A stretch of DNA of 64,000 bases from JBAZOO01 sp041648735 (GTDB taxonomy: Bacteria; Verrucomicrobiota; Lentisphaeria; Oligosphaerales; CAITYL01): assembly GCA_041648735.1 (NCBI GenBank), contig JBAZOO010000001.1, positions 62,001-126,000 on the forward strand, written 5' to 3'. Numbering within the stretch: the stretch's first letter is position 1; the number at the start of each line of letters is the position of its first letter. Made by a program: the position numbers and the translations under genes. Below, one piece after another: positions 17,176 to 26,742 of the stretch. The notes beneath the pieces were generated by a model. The model ran no database searches, was not told where the DNA came from, and saw only the letters and a program-made list of their open reading frames with translations.

Positions 17176-17232
17176 AACCGCATCCGAATGCCAGTGGCCC
17201 GTTCTTCTCGCCGGCAACATCACAGAGGCTCC

Positions 17233-18192
17233 ATGTTTTCCGTCATCATCCCTCTCTACAACAAAGCACACACCATTCAACGCACCCTCGAATCCGTCTT
17301 GGCCCAAAGCCTTTCTGATTTCGAGGTGATTGTGGTCAACGATGGATCCAGTGACGGCAGCGAGAAAATCGTCGAAACCTACGCCGCGCAGGATCCGCGC
17401 ATCCGGTTGGTCAACCAGGCCAACCAAGGAGTCAGCGTTGCCCGCAATACCGGCGTCGCCCATGCCAAGTCCGACTATGTTGCATTCTTGGATGGCGACG
17501 ATCAATGGACGCCTGAGTTTTTGGCAGAAATCAAAAGATTGATCGACGAGTTTCCCGGGGCCGGGTTGTACGCCACCGGTTATTATGCAGTCGACCACGG
17601 CAAAATTTGGATGGCCGGTGCCATCAGCGGAAGACGGCGCGTGGTGGATTTTTTCAAGGAATATGCCAAACGGGCCTTTTTTCACACCTCCAGCGTCGTG
17701 ATGCGTACCCAAACCTTTACCCAATTGGGAGGGTTCACGCCGGGTGTCAGATTTTGGGAAGATGCCGAACTATGGATGAAAGTTGCGCTCGCCGGATATC
17801 CAATCGCATGTTCCCCCACATGCTGTGCCATGTATGACACCAATGTCAGCGGTCAAACAACCCGGCCCAAATCATCACCGTTCGGCATTGGCGTCCATAA
17901 TCTCTTGCTGGCAAAGGAGCTTGACGCCCACCGTAACGATCCCTCATTCATGCGGTACTACAAAAAAATTGGGCACTATGAATTGTGTTGGCTATGCACC
18001 TTGTTTGGCACGCAGGAACTGCAAAGATTTTCCGATGTCATGCATCTCCGTAGCGTGATGCCATTCAAGGTGTCTTTTTACCTTTTCATTTCAAAGCATC
18101 CACCCATTACGAAAACGTTGAAAACATGCATCCTGTGGTTACGGAAACTGAAGGATCTGGCCAGTGTCATCAGGCACCGGATCCTCAATTGA
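17233..18192 (+). CDS. Family 2 glycosyltransferase
   Basis: The GT-A glycosyltransferase of 319 residues starts MFSVIIPLYNKAHTIQRTLE with the usual NDGSSDGSEKIV and FLDGDDQWTPEFL (DxD region near residues 88-95). Later it has LGGFTPGVRFWEDAELWMKV. Acceptor and donor sugar are unknown. The ATG at 17233 gives a standard N-terminus; a GTG further upstream adds non-homologous residues. The gene is part of the cluster encoded by the AT-richer segment. Confidence 0.9.
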   Translation: MFSVIIPLYNKAHTIQRTLESVLAQSLSDFEVIVVNDGSSDGSEKIVETYAAQDPRIRLVNQANQGVSVARNTGVAHAKSDYVAFLDGDDQWTPEFLAEIKRLIDEFPGAGLYATGYYAVDHGKIWMAGAISGRRRVVDFFKEYAKRAFFHTSSVVMRTQTFTQLGGFTPGVRFWEDAELWMKVALAGYPIACSPTCCAMYDTNVSGQTTRPKSSPFGIGVHNLLLAKELDAHRNDPSFMRYYKKIGHYELCWLCTLFGTQELQRFSDVMHLRSVMPFKVSFYLFISKHPPITKTLKTCILWLRKLKDLASVIRHRILN

Positions 18193-18269
18193 CTACTCCA
18201 TCTATTTCTTTGGCATCATCTTCCCCTCTGTGCGACAACCGCGATAACTTGATAAAGGGCCCGTGTGCC

Positions 18270-19490
18270 ATGCGGCAACTCAAATGTGGACTATTGAACG
18301 CATCCCTGAACAGCAACAACATGGGCTGTAATGCCCTTTGCTATTCGGCGATCCAACTGCTGGAAGCCGCGGCACAGTCCGCGGATCTGAAACTTGAATA
18401 CATTTTGTTCGACCATCATTCCAAGATGGCCCTTGAGTTTTATCCCGAACTGAGCAGAACGAGTATTGCCATCGTCCCCCCCATCATCTCCATCCGCAGT
18501 AAGGCGAAAATCTTGCTGACCCAAAAGAGTTGGGCGCCCCTAATCGATTTTGGGAAGACCATCGAGTCCTGTGACCTGTTCCTGGATTTGGCGGGGGGCG
18601 ACAGTTTCAGCGATATCTATGGACTGCCAAGATTACGTGGTATTTTTGCGTTTCATCGGCATATTATGAAAAAGCAAAAGCCCCTGATATTTATGCCACA
18701 GACTATAGGCCCGTTCACAAGCGAAGAGTCCCGAAAAATCGCCGCAGCGTCTCTTTCTTATGCAAGTTGTATCTTTGTTCGCGATCCGTTAAGCCGGCAG
18801 GAAGCCCTCCGCTTTACGGAAGAAATAAAAATCAGAAGTACCATTGACATGGCCTTTCACATGGGTTATGTTCCGGCGAAAACAAGCGCTTCGGGAATTA
18901 AAAGGATTGGCGTCAATCCATCGGGGCTGCTTTGGAACAACGGCTATACCGGAAATAATGAGTTCGGTTTGAAATGCAGTTTCAAAGACTTGATTCTAAC
19001 CATAATTAAAAGCCTCACACGCCCTGGCCTCCAAATCGAATTGCTCGGCCATGATGTCCAAGGGCCCTTCTATGATCTAGGTGACGACTACCGAGTGTGC
19101 AAGGCGATTCAACGTGAGATTCCCGAGTGTTCAGTAGCCCCCTTCTTCTATACCCCGACCGAAGCAAAATCCTACGTTTCTGGTCTGGATATGCTTATTG
19201 GTGCCCGCATGCATTGCTGCATTGCAGCCTATTCATCAGGAGTCCCCGTCTATCCTCTAGCTTATAGTCGCAAATTCCGGGGTCTTTTCAGAGATGAACT
19301 TCGCTATCCGTACGGTGCAGAATTGACATCTGAAAGCACGACCACGGTCATTGCCAATCTACAACACGCCCTCTATGAATTGCCCCGCATTCGTTCGGAA
19401 ATGCCTGGCCGAGTGGAAGCGTTGAAGACATACAAGGCCGCATTTCTTGAAGATCTTAAAACCAACGTGCTCGCCCGCTTTGTAACCTGA
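18270..19490 (+). CDS. Polysaccharide pyruvyltransferase family protein
   Basis: The 406-residue product carries DLFLDLAGGDSFSDIYG, FMPQTIGPF, ASCIFVRDPLSRQEALRF and MLIGARMHCCIAAYSSGVPVYPLAYSRKF. These are the conserved elements of the pyruvyltransferase family (the closing 'G-x-R-x-H' block is clear). I chose ATG 18270, 77 bases after the previous stop; the frame remains open upstream. Together with the gene at 16093 it suggests either two pyruvyl ketals or a heterogeneous role. Confidence 0.87.
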   Translation: MRQLKCGLLNASLNSNNMGCNALCYSAIQLLEAAAQSADLKLEYILFDHHSKMALEFYPELSRTSIAIVPPIISIRSKAKILLTQKSWAPLIDFGKTIESCDLFLDLAGGDSFSDIYGLPRLRGIFAFHRHIMKKQKPLIFMPQTIGPFTSEESRKIAAASLSYASCIFVRDPLSRQEALRFTEEIKIRSTIDMAFHMGYVPAKTSASGIKRIGVNPSGLLWNNGYTGNNEFGLKCSFKDLILTIIKSLTRPGLQIELLGHDVQGPFYDLGDDYRVCKAIQREIPECSVAPFFYTPTEAKSYVSGLDMLIGARMHCCIAAYSSGVPVYPLAYSRKFRGLFRDELRYPYGAELTSESTTTVIANLQHALYELPRIRSEMPGRVEALKTYKAAFLEDLKTNVLARFVT

Positions 19491-19548
19491 TAATTCGGAA
19501 AGAAAAACTCTCTATGATTAATTGCGATATTATGGAATTGCAGCAATA

Positions 19549-20535
19549 ATGATTCGCGCCATCAAAAAACTGATCCTCGGCATTCAGGCGTTTTACCATC
19601 TTTCCACAGCCTATTTGTCGGACTTCGTCAGCTATTGCAAATGGTCACGCACCTTTTTGCGGGATCGTGCGGGCGACAGATTGCAAAAGCGCCGGGCCAA
19701 CATGATGCTTCTCATTCACTCGCTCGAAAAAGGGATGTCCGCCGCCACCCCCAAGGCAGGCTTTGGGAAAGAAAAGTCGGCAATGCTTCTGGAGATGACG
19801 GAAAGATACATCAGGGACTATGGCGTGGATCAATATTCGCGCCTCGCCCTCGGCGTGCTGCATCAGTACGCCAACAATGTTTATGCCGGAAGAAATGAAG
19901 CATTGCAACACAATATAACCAACCTCCTAAAGGCCAGTGGACTGTCATCCGAGGATCTAAACGGCGGCACCAAATCATACGATCCGATGGCCCTCGCCAA
20001 CTGCTATGAACAGGCTTTCGCATTCGTCGCCAGTCGGTGCAGCGTTAGAGATTTTGATACCCGGGATATCCCCAACGAAGATGTCTTCAAGGCTATCCGG
20101 TTTGCCCAATCCGCCCCAACCGCCTGCAACCGACAGGCATGTCGAATCCACATCTTCGCGGACAAAGACGTCATCCATGCCGTGCTGGAAAACCAGTTTG
20201 GAAACCAGGGCTGGGCACACGGTGCCAACCGCCTCTTTGTCGTAACCTCTCTTTTCAGCCATTTTGACGGGGTTTTCGAACGTTACCAGATGTATATCGA
20301 TGGCGGCATGGTCGCCATGCAGTTCATTCTGGGTCTCCATTCGCTCAAAATCGCAAGCTGCTGCAAAATGTATGTACGCACCCCCGCCGCCGACAAAGAA
20401 TTTTACCGCTTGACCCAAATTCCAAAAAATGAGACGCCAATCGTGCTTGTCTTTGCAGGTTGCTATAAAGACGAGCCGGCCAACGTCCCGGCTTCATTCC
20501 GCCTCCCAACAACTGAAATTGGAATATGGCATTGA
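19549..20535 (+). CDS. Nitroreductase-family protein in polysaccharide cluster
   Basis: The 328-residue product has a helical N-terminal region of about 160 residues (LLIHSLEKGMSAATPKAGFG…) and a C-terminal FMN-dependent nitroreductase domain (SRCSVRDFDTRDIPNEDV, SAPTACNRQACRIHIF, DGGMVAMQFILGLHSLKI). Members next to FrhB-like and pyruvyltransferase genes are common in surface-glycan loci, but their substrate is unknown. The ATG at 19549 is chosen over an upstream TTG. It overlaps the next gene by 10 bases. Confidence 0.82.
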   Translation: MIRAIKKLILGIQAFYHLSTAYLSDFVSYCKWSRTFLRDRAGDRLQKRRANMMLLIHSLEKGMSAATPKAGFGKEKSAMLLEMTERYIRDYGVDQYSRLALGVLHQYANNVYAGRNEALQHNITNLLKASGLSSEDLNGGTKSYDPMALANCYEQAFAFVASRCSVRDFDTRDIPNEDVFKAIRFAQSAPTACNRQACRIHIFADKDVIHAVLENQFGNQGWAHGANRLFVVTSLFSHFDGVFERYQMYIDGGMVAMQFILGLHSLKIASCCKMYVRTPAADKEFYRLTQIPKNETPIVLVFAGCYKDEPANVPASFRLPTTEIGIWH

Positions 20536-21278
20536 CGGCTATGACTGCATTCCCATATTATCATAAAGACGAATTAAAATCGTCCCAGATGGCCCCCTTG
20601 TTGGCCATTGTTCCCAGGAGACTGGGCACTGGGTTTGTCAAGCGCAAACTTTTTGAATTCATTATCCACTGCGAAGGAGGGATTTATACATCATACACGC
20701 TACGGATGTTACTTTTTGAAAAACGAAACATCACGCTGGGTAGTTACTCGTATGGAACTCTTGATGTAATTTTTGCATTACGCCCCCGCACTTTTATCGG
20801 AAGGTACACCTCCATAGGGCCCGGGGTTCAGATGTTCAACGCAAATCACCCCTATCTCACCATTTCAACACATCCTTATTTCTACACCGATAAAGAGGGA
20901 CGGGAAAACGTTCTTCGCCATGACTTGTTTGTTGGCCATGACGTCTGGCTCGGGGCAAACGCCATCGTCTGCCCCGGATGCCGGCGGATCGGCAACGGCG
21001 CCGTCATCGCGGCGGGTGCAGTCGTGACAAAGGATGTCCCCGATTATGCCATCGTCGCGGGAAACCCCGCCAAGGTAATCAAAATGCGGTTTTCACAACC
21101 CATCGTCGAAAAACTGGTCCGCAGCGAATGGTGGAATCTTCCGTTTGAAAAAGTCAACTCTTGCCGTCATGAAATGACGCTACCACTCGATGAAAGCCTT
21201 CTGCATTCTTTTCTAGACCGGATTGCGTCCCTGCAGCGTTCGCAAGACTCTTGCCCACACACGCAAAAATCAATCTGA
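20526..21278 (+). CDS. CatB-type hexapeptide acetyltransferase
   Basis: The 250-residue left-handed beta-helix protein has the typical FIGRYTSIGPGVQMFNANHP region and the HDVWLGANAIVCPGC… IGNGAVIAAGAVVTKDVPDYAIVAGNPAKVIKMRF closing block. These enzymes transfer acetyl groups from acetyl-CoA to sugar hydroxyls or amines. The start overlaps the nitroreductase stop, and an ATG at 20541 is an alternative. An N-terminal extension of about 60 residues precedes the helix. Confidence 0.87.
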   Translation: MALTAMTAFPYYHKDELKSSQMAPLLAIVPRRLGTGFVKRKLFEFIIHCEGGIYTSYTLRMLLFEKRNITLGSYSYGTLDVIFALRPRTFIGRYTSIGPGVQMFNANHPYLTISTHPYFYTDKEGRENVLRHDLFVGHDVWLGANAIVCPGCRRIGNGAVIAAGAVVTKDVPDYAIVAGNPAKVIKMRFSQPIVEKLVRSEWWNLPFEKVNSCRHEMTLPLDESLLHSFLDRIASLQRSQDSCPHTQKSI

Positions 21279-21369
21279 AGGAATCGAACGTTCTCTCGTT
21301 TCCCGTAGCGGCTGGAAAGGCCTGAATCGACGATCCCGGTTCTTCACCCCATTGGCACCTCACTCCATT

Positions 21370-22299
21370 ATGTATCATCCTCTTGTCACCATCATCACGC
21401 CGACCTACAAGCATGATGCCTACATTGGCGAATGCATCGAGAGCGTGCTGGGGCAGACCTACGGGAAGTGGGAGCAGATCATTGTTGATGACTGCTCTCC
21501 AGACCGTACGCTCGAAATCGCCCAAAGCTACCGCGACCCGCGCATCCGCGTCATCCAGAAGCCCGTCCGCGGCGGGCCCGAAAAGTTGCATGAATCGTAT
21601 AACATGGCGTTGGGCATGGCACGAGGTGAGTTGATTGCCGTCTTGGAAGGGGACGACTATTGGCCCAAAAACAAGCTTGAGATCCAAGTGCCGTTCCATG
21701 CGTCGCCATCCCTAGCCATGACGTGGGGGAACTACGAGAAGAAGATGGGCGACCGGCTTCTGGGTGCCGAGCGACGGTACAGCCGCAAACCAATCACATT
21801 CCCCAACACGTCGTATTTGCTGATCCGAAACGTCATTCCGGCCCTGACGGTGATGGCGCCACGGGAGGCGCTGCTGAAAATCGGCGGCTTCTGGCAACCG
21901 GAAGGGACGGTGTTCGTTGACCACCCCACCTGGCTGAAGCTAAGCCGGGTCGGTAATATCCTTTACATCCCCCGCCGGCTCGGCATCTACCGCCTGCACG
22001 GCGGCCAGATTTCCCGAAACCAACGGCAGAAGATGTGCGCGTTCAGCCATGCGTACATTGACGAGTTCATCTCCGCCCTTTCACCGGAAGAAAAACGGGA
22101 ACTCGCCATGCGGAAGATTGCGGCATCCCGCGCCCTTTACAAAGCGACAAAGGACATGATGGAGGAAGGGCGCCTGAACCTTCCCCTGCTGGTCCGCGCC
22201 TTCCTTGGCGGCGACCTGCGAACCAAGTACCAGTGCATCCAAACCGTTCTGGCCATGGCGCGCCGCCGCATCCGCCCCGCGCCCCCCAGCCTCCCCTAA
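21370..22299 (+). CDS. Family 2 glycosyltransferase
   Basis: The 309-residue product begins MYHPLVTIITPTYKHDAYIG, continues VDDCSPDRTLEIAQ and AVLEGDDYWPKNKLE (DxD), then FVDHPTWLKLSRVG. It is a GT-A inverting enzyme of unknown specificity. The ATG at 21370 gives the family start. Composition is more GC-rich than the wzx region, suggesting a mosaic of origins inside the cluster. Confidence 0.9.
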   Translation: MYHPLVTIITPTYKHDAYIGECIESVLGQTYGKWEQIIVDDCSPDRTLEIAQSYRDPRIRVIQKPVRGGPEKLHESYNMALGMARGELIAVLEGDDYWPKNKLEIQVPFHASPSLAMTWGNYEKKMGDRLLGAERRYSRKPITFPNTSYLLIRNVIPALTVMAPREALLKIGGFWQPEGTVFVDHPTWLKLSRVGNILYIPRRLGIYRLHGGQISRNQRQKMCAFSHAYIDEFISALSPEEKRELAMRKIAASRALYKATKDMMEEGRLNLPLLVRAFLGGDLRTKYQCIQTVLAMARRRIRPAPPSLP

Positions 22300-22325
22300 A
22301 CAAACCGCAGCCTTCAGCCACATCC

Positions 22326-23582
22326 ATGCCCTCATTTGAATACAACTTGCCGCGCCGGGCTCCTGCCACCGCACCCGCAGCCCAGCCCAAAACGCCGGTC
22401 CTGATCCCGGAGCTGATTTTTTATGCCGTCATCCTGATCCTCCCCTTTGAGCAAATGACGACGTTCGCTGGGTTCGCCATCACCAAATGGGTCGGGGGGT
22501 GCTTCTTCATCCTAGCACTGGCGTTTCCCAAGCTATTTTTTGGTGTATTCCCCAAATCGTTTATATTTTTCTTCTTGTACATCAGCATCGGCATGCTCAT
22601 TGACATCGTTAGCTTTCCCCTGACCTTTCAATCTATCAACGAGTTTGTTCGCCCCGCGCTTATGGGCGTTCTCATGCTGGCAACCTACAACCTTGCCATT
22701 AACAAACGCTTTGGGCGAATTATTTTTGTCATTTATCTATCTTCATTGATTTATGTGATCTTCCAAGTATTTGAACTTGGTGGGGCCTACACGCGCGTTG
22801 ATGCCGAAGTTGTTGGCAAGGAAACCTTTGAACGAATCGCAGTGCTCAGCACCGATGAAAACTTTGCCGCCTGTTATTTTGCCATCAGCGTGTTGGTGGG
22901 ACTTATCCATGGGTTGAACCTGGTGCCTACCAAACTAAAATATCGCGTGCTCGCCCTTCTCGGGTCAGCCATCGGTTTTTATGCCATCCTCAAAACTGCA
23001 TCCCGCGGCGGATTTATTGCCATCACAGGTGCGGTTATGTGCATTGTTTTTACGGCCAAAATACTGACTGTCAAGGTAAAATACGCCTTTTATGTGTGCT
23101 TCCTCCTTGCCGCAATAATAGGGACAACCATGAGCACTCCTCTTTTAAGGGCCCGTATGACGGCGTTTTTTGAAAAAGGTGAAACGTCCGGCCGCACCGC
23201 GATTTGGGAGCAGACGTGGCAGCTCGCCAAGGAATCCCCGATTTACGGCTACGGCTACCGCATGCATCAATTCAGCCTTGGCGCACGCACCGGGAAAGTG
23301 CAGCGCGGCACGCACAATTTGTTTTTATCCGTCCTTCTTGGCTCCGGATTTCTCGGCCTTTCCCTGTTCCTTTGTTTTTATTATCAAACTTTCCAGGCCG
23401 CCTGGCGGGCACGCACCGAGGGATTGGGGAAAGTGGTGTTTCTCTGGTTCATGTTGTGCTTCCTTGCCAGCATGTCCCTCAATTCGGAAATCGCCAAGTG
23501 GTTCTGGATCATCCTGGCACTAAGCCTGGCGGCCGGCAAGGTGTATGGGAAAAAGCCCATCACCACTTTCCAACCCACGTGA
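22326..23582 (+). CDS. Wzy-type O-antigen polymerase / ligase family membrane protein
   Basis: The 418-residue product has about ten to twelve hydrophobic segments and the periplasmic-loop pattern of the O-antigen ligase/polymerase family (ETSGRTAIWEQTWQLAKESPIYGYGYRMH, GTHNLFLSVLLGSGFLGL). With a flippase and initiating transferases nearby, polymerisation of the repeat unit is the likely role, but a ligase cannot be excluded by sequence alone. The ATG at 22326 lies 26 bases after the previous stop. Confidence 0.83.
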   Translation: MPSFEYNLPRRAPATAPAAQPKTPVLIPELIFYAVILILPFEQMTTFAGFAITKWVGGCFFILALAFPKLFFGVFPKSFIFFFLYISIGMLIDIVSFPLTFQSINEFVRPALMGVLMLATYNLAINKRFGRIIFVIYLSSLIYVIFQVFELGGAYTRVDAEVVGKETFERIAVLSTDENFAACYFAISVLVGLIHGLNLVPTKLKYRVLALLGSAIGFYAILKTASRGGFIAITGAVMCIVFTAKILTVKVKYAFYVCFLLAAIIGTTMSTPLLRARMTAFFEKGETSGRTAIWEQTWQLAKESPIYGYGYRMHQFSLGARTGKVQRGTHNLFLSVLLGSGFLGLSLFLCFYYQTFQAAWRARTEGLGKVVFLWFMLCFLASMSLNSEIAKWFWIILALSLAAGKVYGKKPITTFQPT

Positions 23583-23699
23583 GCAAGTTTCGCGGCAATG
23601 TGATGGCCGCCTGGAACCGCTTCGTTCCCGGCAGCCTGCCTGCAGTATCCTGTCCCCATGAGCCCGGATTCGCTGGCCTAAATACCCCACAAGTTTGCC

Positions 23700-24605
23700 A
23701 TGGCCAAACCTCACATCACCGCCCGCGTGTACGGCGGGCTCGGCAACCAGTGCTTCATTTATGCCGCCGCCCGCGCCCTGGCCGACCGCACGGGCGGGCA
23801 GCTCATCCTCGACCCGACCGTGCTGGCCCTGGACCGGGTCTACCGCCGCCCGTATCTGCTTCCCGAATTTTTCATCCGCGCCGACCACATAGTAACCAGC
23901 GCCAATTTGCTGAAACTGCACTTCCGTCGGCTGCATGTCCGCCTCCAACCCCGGCTTCCCTGGCGCAGCCGGCGCTGGCTTTTCGAGCAGAACCCGCCCA
24001 GCTACCAGGCGGAAATCGCCAATTGGCACGGAACCAGGGCAACCCTTGATGGCTTCTGGCAGTCGGAACGCTATTTTGCGGACGACGCCGGCGCCATCGC
24101 CGCTGACCTGACGCCGCGCCGGACGCGCGAATTCGATGAGCACCCCGCCGCCCGGCAGATCAAGAATGCCGCGCATCCGGCCTTCCTCCACGTCCGCAGC
24201 TACCGGGAAGTCCCAGGAAAGCAGGATGGCAGCTTCGCCCTGCCGATGAGTTATTTCCAAAACGCTGTCGCCTGCATCCGCGGCCAAGTGCCGCAGGCGC
24301 ATTTCTTTCTCTTCAGCGACGCCCCCGACTGGGTGCGCCAGCGCCTGAGACTGCCTGACGGCACATCCTGCACCTATGTGACCCCCAGCGGTGACGCGAC
24401 ACTCTCTCCCCTGCTTGATTTCCACCTCATGACGCTCTGCCGCCACGCCATCGTCGCCAACAGTTCCTTCAGTTGGTGGGCGGGCTGGCTCGGGGAGCAG
24501 CGCTGGCGGCGCCGCGGCACGGCCGGGCTGATCCTTCGGCCGGCTGGTCACTGCATGAACGTGGATTATTTCCCGACACGCTGGCAAGGCGTGGAACGAA
24601 TTTGA
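23700..24605 (+). CDS. Alpha-1,2-fucosyltransferase family (GT11)
   Basis: The 301-residue product has the GT11 hallmarks: GGLGNQCFIYAAARALA at residues about 11-28, a donor-site HVRSYREV in the place of the usual HxRRGDY, and NSSFSWWAGWLGE near residue 250. GT11 enzymes transfer L-fucose from GDP-L-fucose; gmd and fcl at 52316 and 54686 supply that donor. The altered HVRSYREV motif lacks the second Arg of the family consensus, so specificity may differ. An uninformative gap of 117 bases precedes it. Confidence 0.87.
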   Translation: MAKPHITARVYGGLGNQCFIYAAARALADRTGGQLILDPTVLALDRVYRRPYLLPEFFIRADHIVTSANLLKLHFRRLHVRLQPRLPWRSRRWLFEQNPPSYQAEIANWHGTRATLDGFWQSERYFADDAGAIAADLTPRRTREFDEHPAARQIKNAAHPAFLHVRSYREVPGKQDGSFALPMSYFQNAVACIRGQVPQAHFFLFSDAPDWVRQRLRLPDGTSCTYVTPSGDATLSPLLDFHLMTLCRHAIVANSSFSWWAGWLGEQRWRRRGTAGLILRPAGHCMNVDYFPTRWQGVERI

Positions 24606-24625
24606 TTTTCACTATCCATCAAAAG

Positions 24626-25576
24626 ATGCCTACCATGATTCTCAAATCCATTCTTAGTTCAGCATTGGTGCAGAAAACCAAAGTGGTGGTGGAACAGCTC
24701 CGGTACTGTTCGCCGGACGTATTCAGGAGCCGGGCCCACGTCGGCAACGAAGTCATTGCTGCCGTCATCCGGGATCGCACCCCAGCCGCCATCGGCAAGC
24801 TCGGATCCACGGAATTGCAGACTCTGCGCGGCTACCTTCGCTACCGCAATTCAGCCGACTGCGACCCCAGGACGGCCCACTACCGCCGCATTCTCCTGGA
24901 GTTTTCGGGGGTTTATCCCGATGACTATGAAACCTTCCGGAGATGGGGAGACTACTGGGCCGGCGAGGTGCTTCCCGCCATGACCCACATCGGGGCGTGG
25001 TTCAACCTGAACGAAAGTTGGATCGTGCGGCGCTACGCCAAAAACGCCCGCGTCTTCCACAGCTACGGGCTTGAGCCGTACATCTTCCCCAATCCGTGGT
25101 CGGCGGAGCTGGCCGGGAAAAAGGTGGTCGTGGTCAGCCCCTTCTCCGCGTCCATTCGCCAGCAGTACCCCCGCCGGGCGGACATCTGGGCCCGCCAGCC
25201 CGATGTGCTTCCCGAATTTGAGCTGCACACCGTGCAATGCCCCACCTATCCCCACCTGGCCAAGCCCGAATTCCCGGACTGGTTTGCGTCCCTGGAGGAC
25301 ATGAAACGCCGGATCGAAGCGACCGGATTCGACGTTCTTCTCGTCGGCGCGGGCGCTTATTCCCTGCCGCTGTGCGTTCATGCCAAAAGTCTTGGAAAAG
25401 TCGGCATTCATCTCGGGGGGAACACGCAACTGATGTTCGGTATTCTGGGGAAGCGTTGGCTGGTGCCGAACGCTTCCATCGACCACCGCTTTTTCAATGA
25501 CGCCTGGATCTACCCGCTGGCGGAAGACACGCCCGAAAACTGCGTCAAAGTGGAAGGCGGCTGCTATTGGAAATGA
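24626..25576 (+). CDS. Putative GT-D-fold glycosyltransferase, unassigned
   Basis: The 316-residue product is not firmly recognised. The stretch AAIGKLGSTELQTLRGYL (residues about 50-67) recalls the 'I-x-R-x-G-D-G-E' entry of DUF1792 (GT-D) glycosyltransferases, and GFDVLLVGAGAYSLPLCVHAKSLGKVGIHLGG resembles that family's C-terminal strand-helix pair. The key Asp of GT-D enzymes is not at the expected place, so this is a weak call. It sits between a fucosyltransferase and an acyltransferase, and the next gene overlaps its stop (ATGA), so it belongs to the glycan operon. Confidence 0.55.
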   Translation: MPTMILKSILSSALVQKTKVVVEQLRYCSPDVFRSRAHVGNEVIAAVIRDRTPAAIGKLGSTELQTLRGYLRYRNSADCDPRTAHYRRILLEFSGVYPDDYETFRRWGDYWAGEVLPAMTHIGAWFNLNESWIVRRYAKNARVFHSYGLEPYIFPNPWSAELAGKKVVVVSPFSASIRQQYPRRADIWARQPDVLPEFELHTVQCPTYPHLAKPEFPDWFASLEDMKRRIEATGFDVLLVGAGAYSLPLCVHAKSLGKVGIHLGGNTQLMFGILGKRWLVPNASIDHRFFNDAWIYPLAEDTPENCVKVEGGCYWK

Positions 25577-26742
25577 CAGGCAGGCACTCCACAACTTTCG
25601 TCAGCATCAACGTAGGCCGCATTCCCATGCCCCCCCCGAAGACCTCAACCCGATACCTGGCGCTTGACGCCATGCGGTTTTTCGCCGCGCTTGCCGTCAT
25701 GCTCTTCCATTACCGGCTGTGCTACAATGAAAGCCAGGAATTTTCCATTTTCCGGTACGGATATCTGGGAGTCAACGTCTTCTTCATGATCAGCGGTTTC
25801 GTCATCTCGTTTTCCGCGGACGGGAAAACCTGGAGGGAATTTGTGGCTTCCCGTTTCTGCCGCCTCTACCCCGCCTTTTGGATCTGCTGCACAATAAGCT
25901 GGCTGGGGTTGCACGTCATCTTCTCCCGTTTCCTGCCGCCGGCCCTGACGGCTTCCCCGGGCGACTATCTGGTCAATCTTTCCATGGTTCCAAGGTTCGT
26001 AGACGTAAAAATGGTGGACGGCGTATACTGGACCCTTCAGGTCGAACTCATTTTTTACCTCTATGTCTTCGCCCTGCTCCTGTTTTTCAAATACAGCCAT
26101 TTCCTCAAATTCCTGACCGCTTGGATCCTGATCGCAGCGGCAAATGCCGTTCTGCAAAACGGGATCATTGAAAAAGTCTTCATCACCGAATGGGCACCAT
26201 ATTTTGTAATGGGCGCCATCTTCTACGGTGCAGCCAAGAACCGGTGGGATCTTTTCAAGGTGCTGTTGCTGTGCCTTGCCGCCGCATCGGTTGGCCTTCG
26301 CATGGTGCAACTGCAAAAAGTCGTTCCCATGCTTTCCGTGTTGGTTCCCACCCTCCTTGTTTTTCTCATGCTTTCACTCGGGCGGATGAAGTTGAACTCG
26401 AACGTCCTGGTCGCAATCGGAAGCGTAACCTACCCGCTTTATCTGATCCACAACTGCAGTGGGATGGTTTTGTTCAAGTTGGCCAAACCGGCCAGCATTC
26501 CTCCGGCCCTGTTGATCGCGGCCGTTTCCCTGACCATGATTTTCACGGCATACGGCATTGTCGTCCTCGTTGAAAAACCCTTTTCAAAATGGATCAGAAA
26601 ATATGTGGCCGCCGTCTTGGGCGTGATTCCCGACAGAACCGTGATTTGCCAATGGATTTTCAGGCGGCAAGAGAAAAACATTCTGATGGCATACAGGCGG
26701 ATCGAAACCGAAGAAACAAGCGACTCCGGAAACCAGCCATGA
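25573..26742 (+). CDS. Acyltransferase 3 (OafA/YrhL) family membrane protein
   Basis: The 389-residue product has ten or so membrane helices and the family opening YLALDAMRFFAALAVMLFHY, then GYLGVNVFFMISGFVISF and SRFCRLYPAFW, which hold the conserved His and Arg residues. Such proteins O-acetylate extracytoplasmic sugars. ATG 25573 overlaps the previous stop; an internal ATG at 25627 would remove an 18-residue unconserved leader and is also plausible. The 3' end overlaps the next gene (ATGA). Confidence 0.88.
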   Translation: MTGRHSTTFVSINVGRIPMPPPKTSTRYLALDAMRFFAALAVMLFHYRLCYNESQEFSIFRYGYLGVNVFFMISGFVISFSADGKTWREFVASRFCRLYPAFWICCTISWLGLHVIFSRFLPPALTASPGDYLVNLSMVPRFVDVKMVDGVYWTLQVELIFYLYVFALLLFFKYSHFLKFLTAWILIAAANAVLQNGIIEKVFITEWAPYFVMGAIFYGAAKNRWDLFKVLLLCLAAASVGLRMVQLQKVVPMLSVLVPTLLVFLMLSLGRMKLNSNVLVAIGSVTYPLYLIHNCSGMVLFKLAKPASIPPALLIAAVSLTMIFTAYGIVVLVEKPFSKWIRKYVAAVLGVIPDRTVICQWIFRRQEKNILMAYRRIETEETSDSGNQP

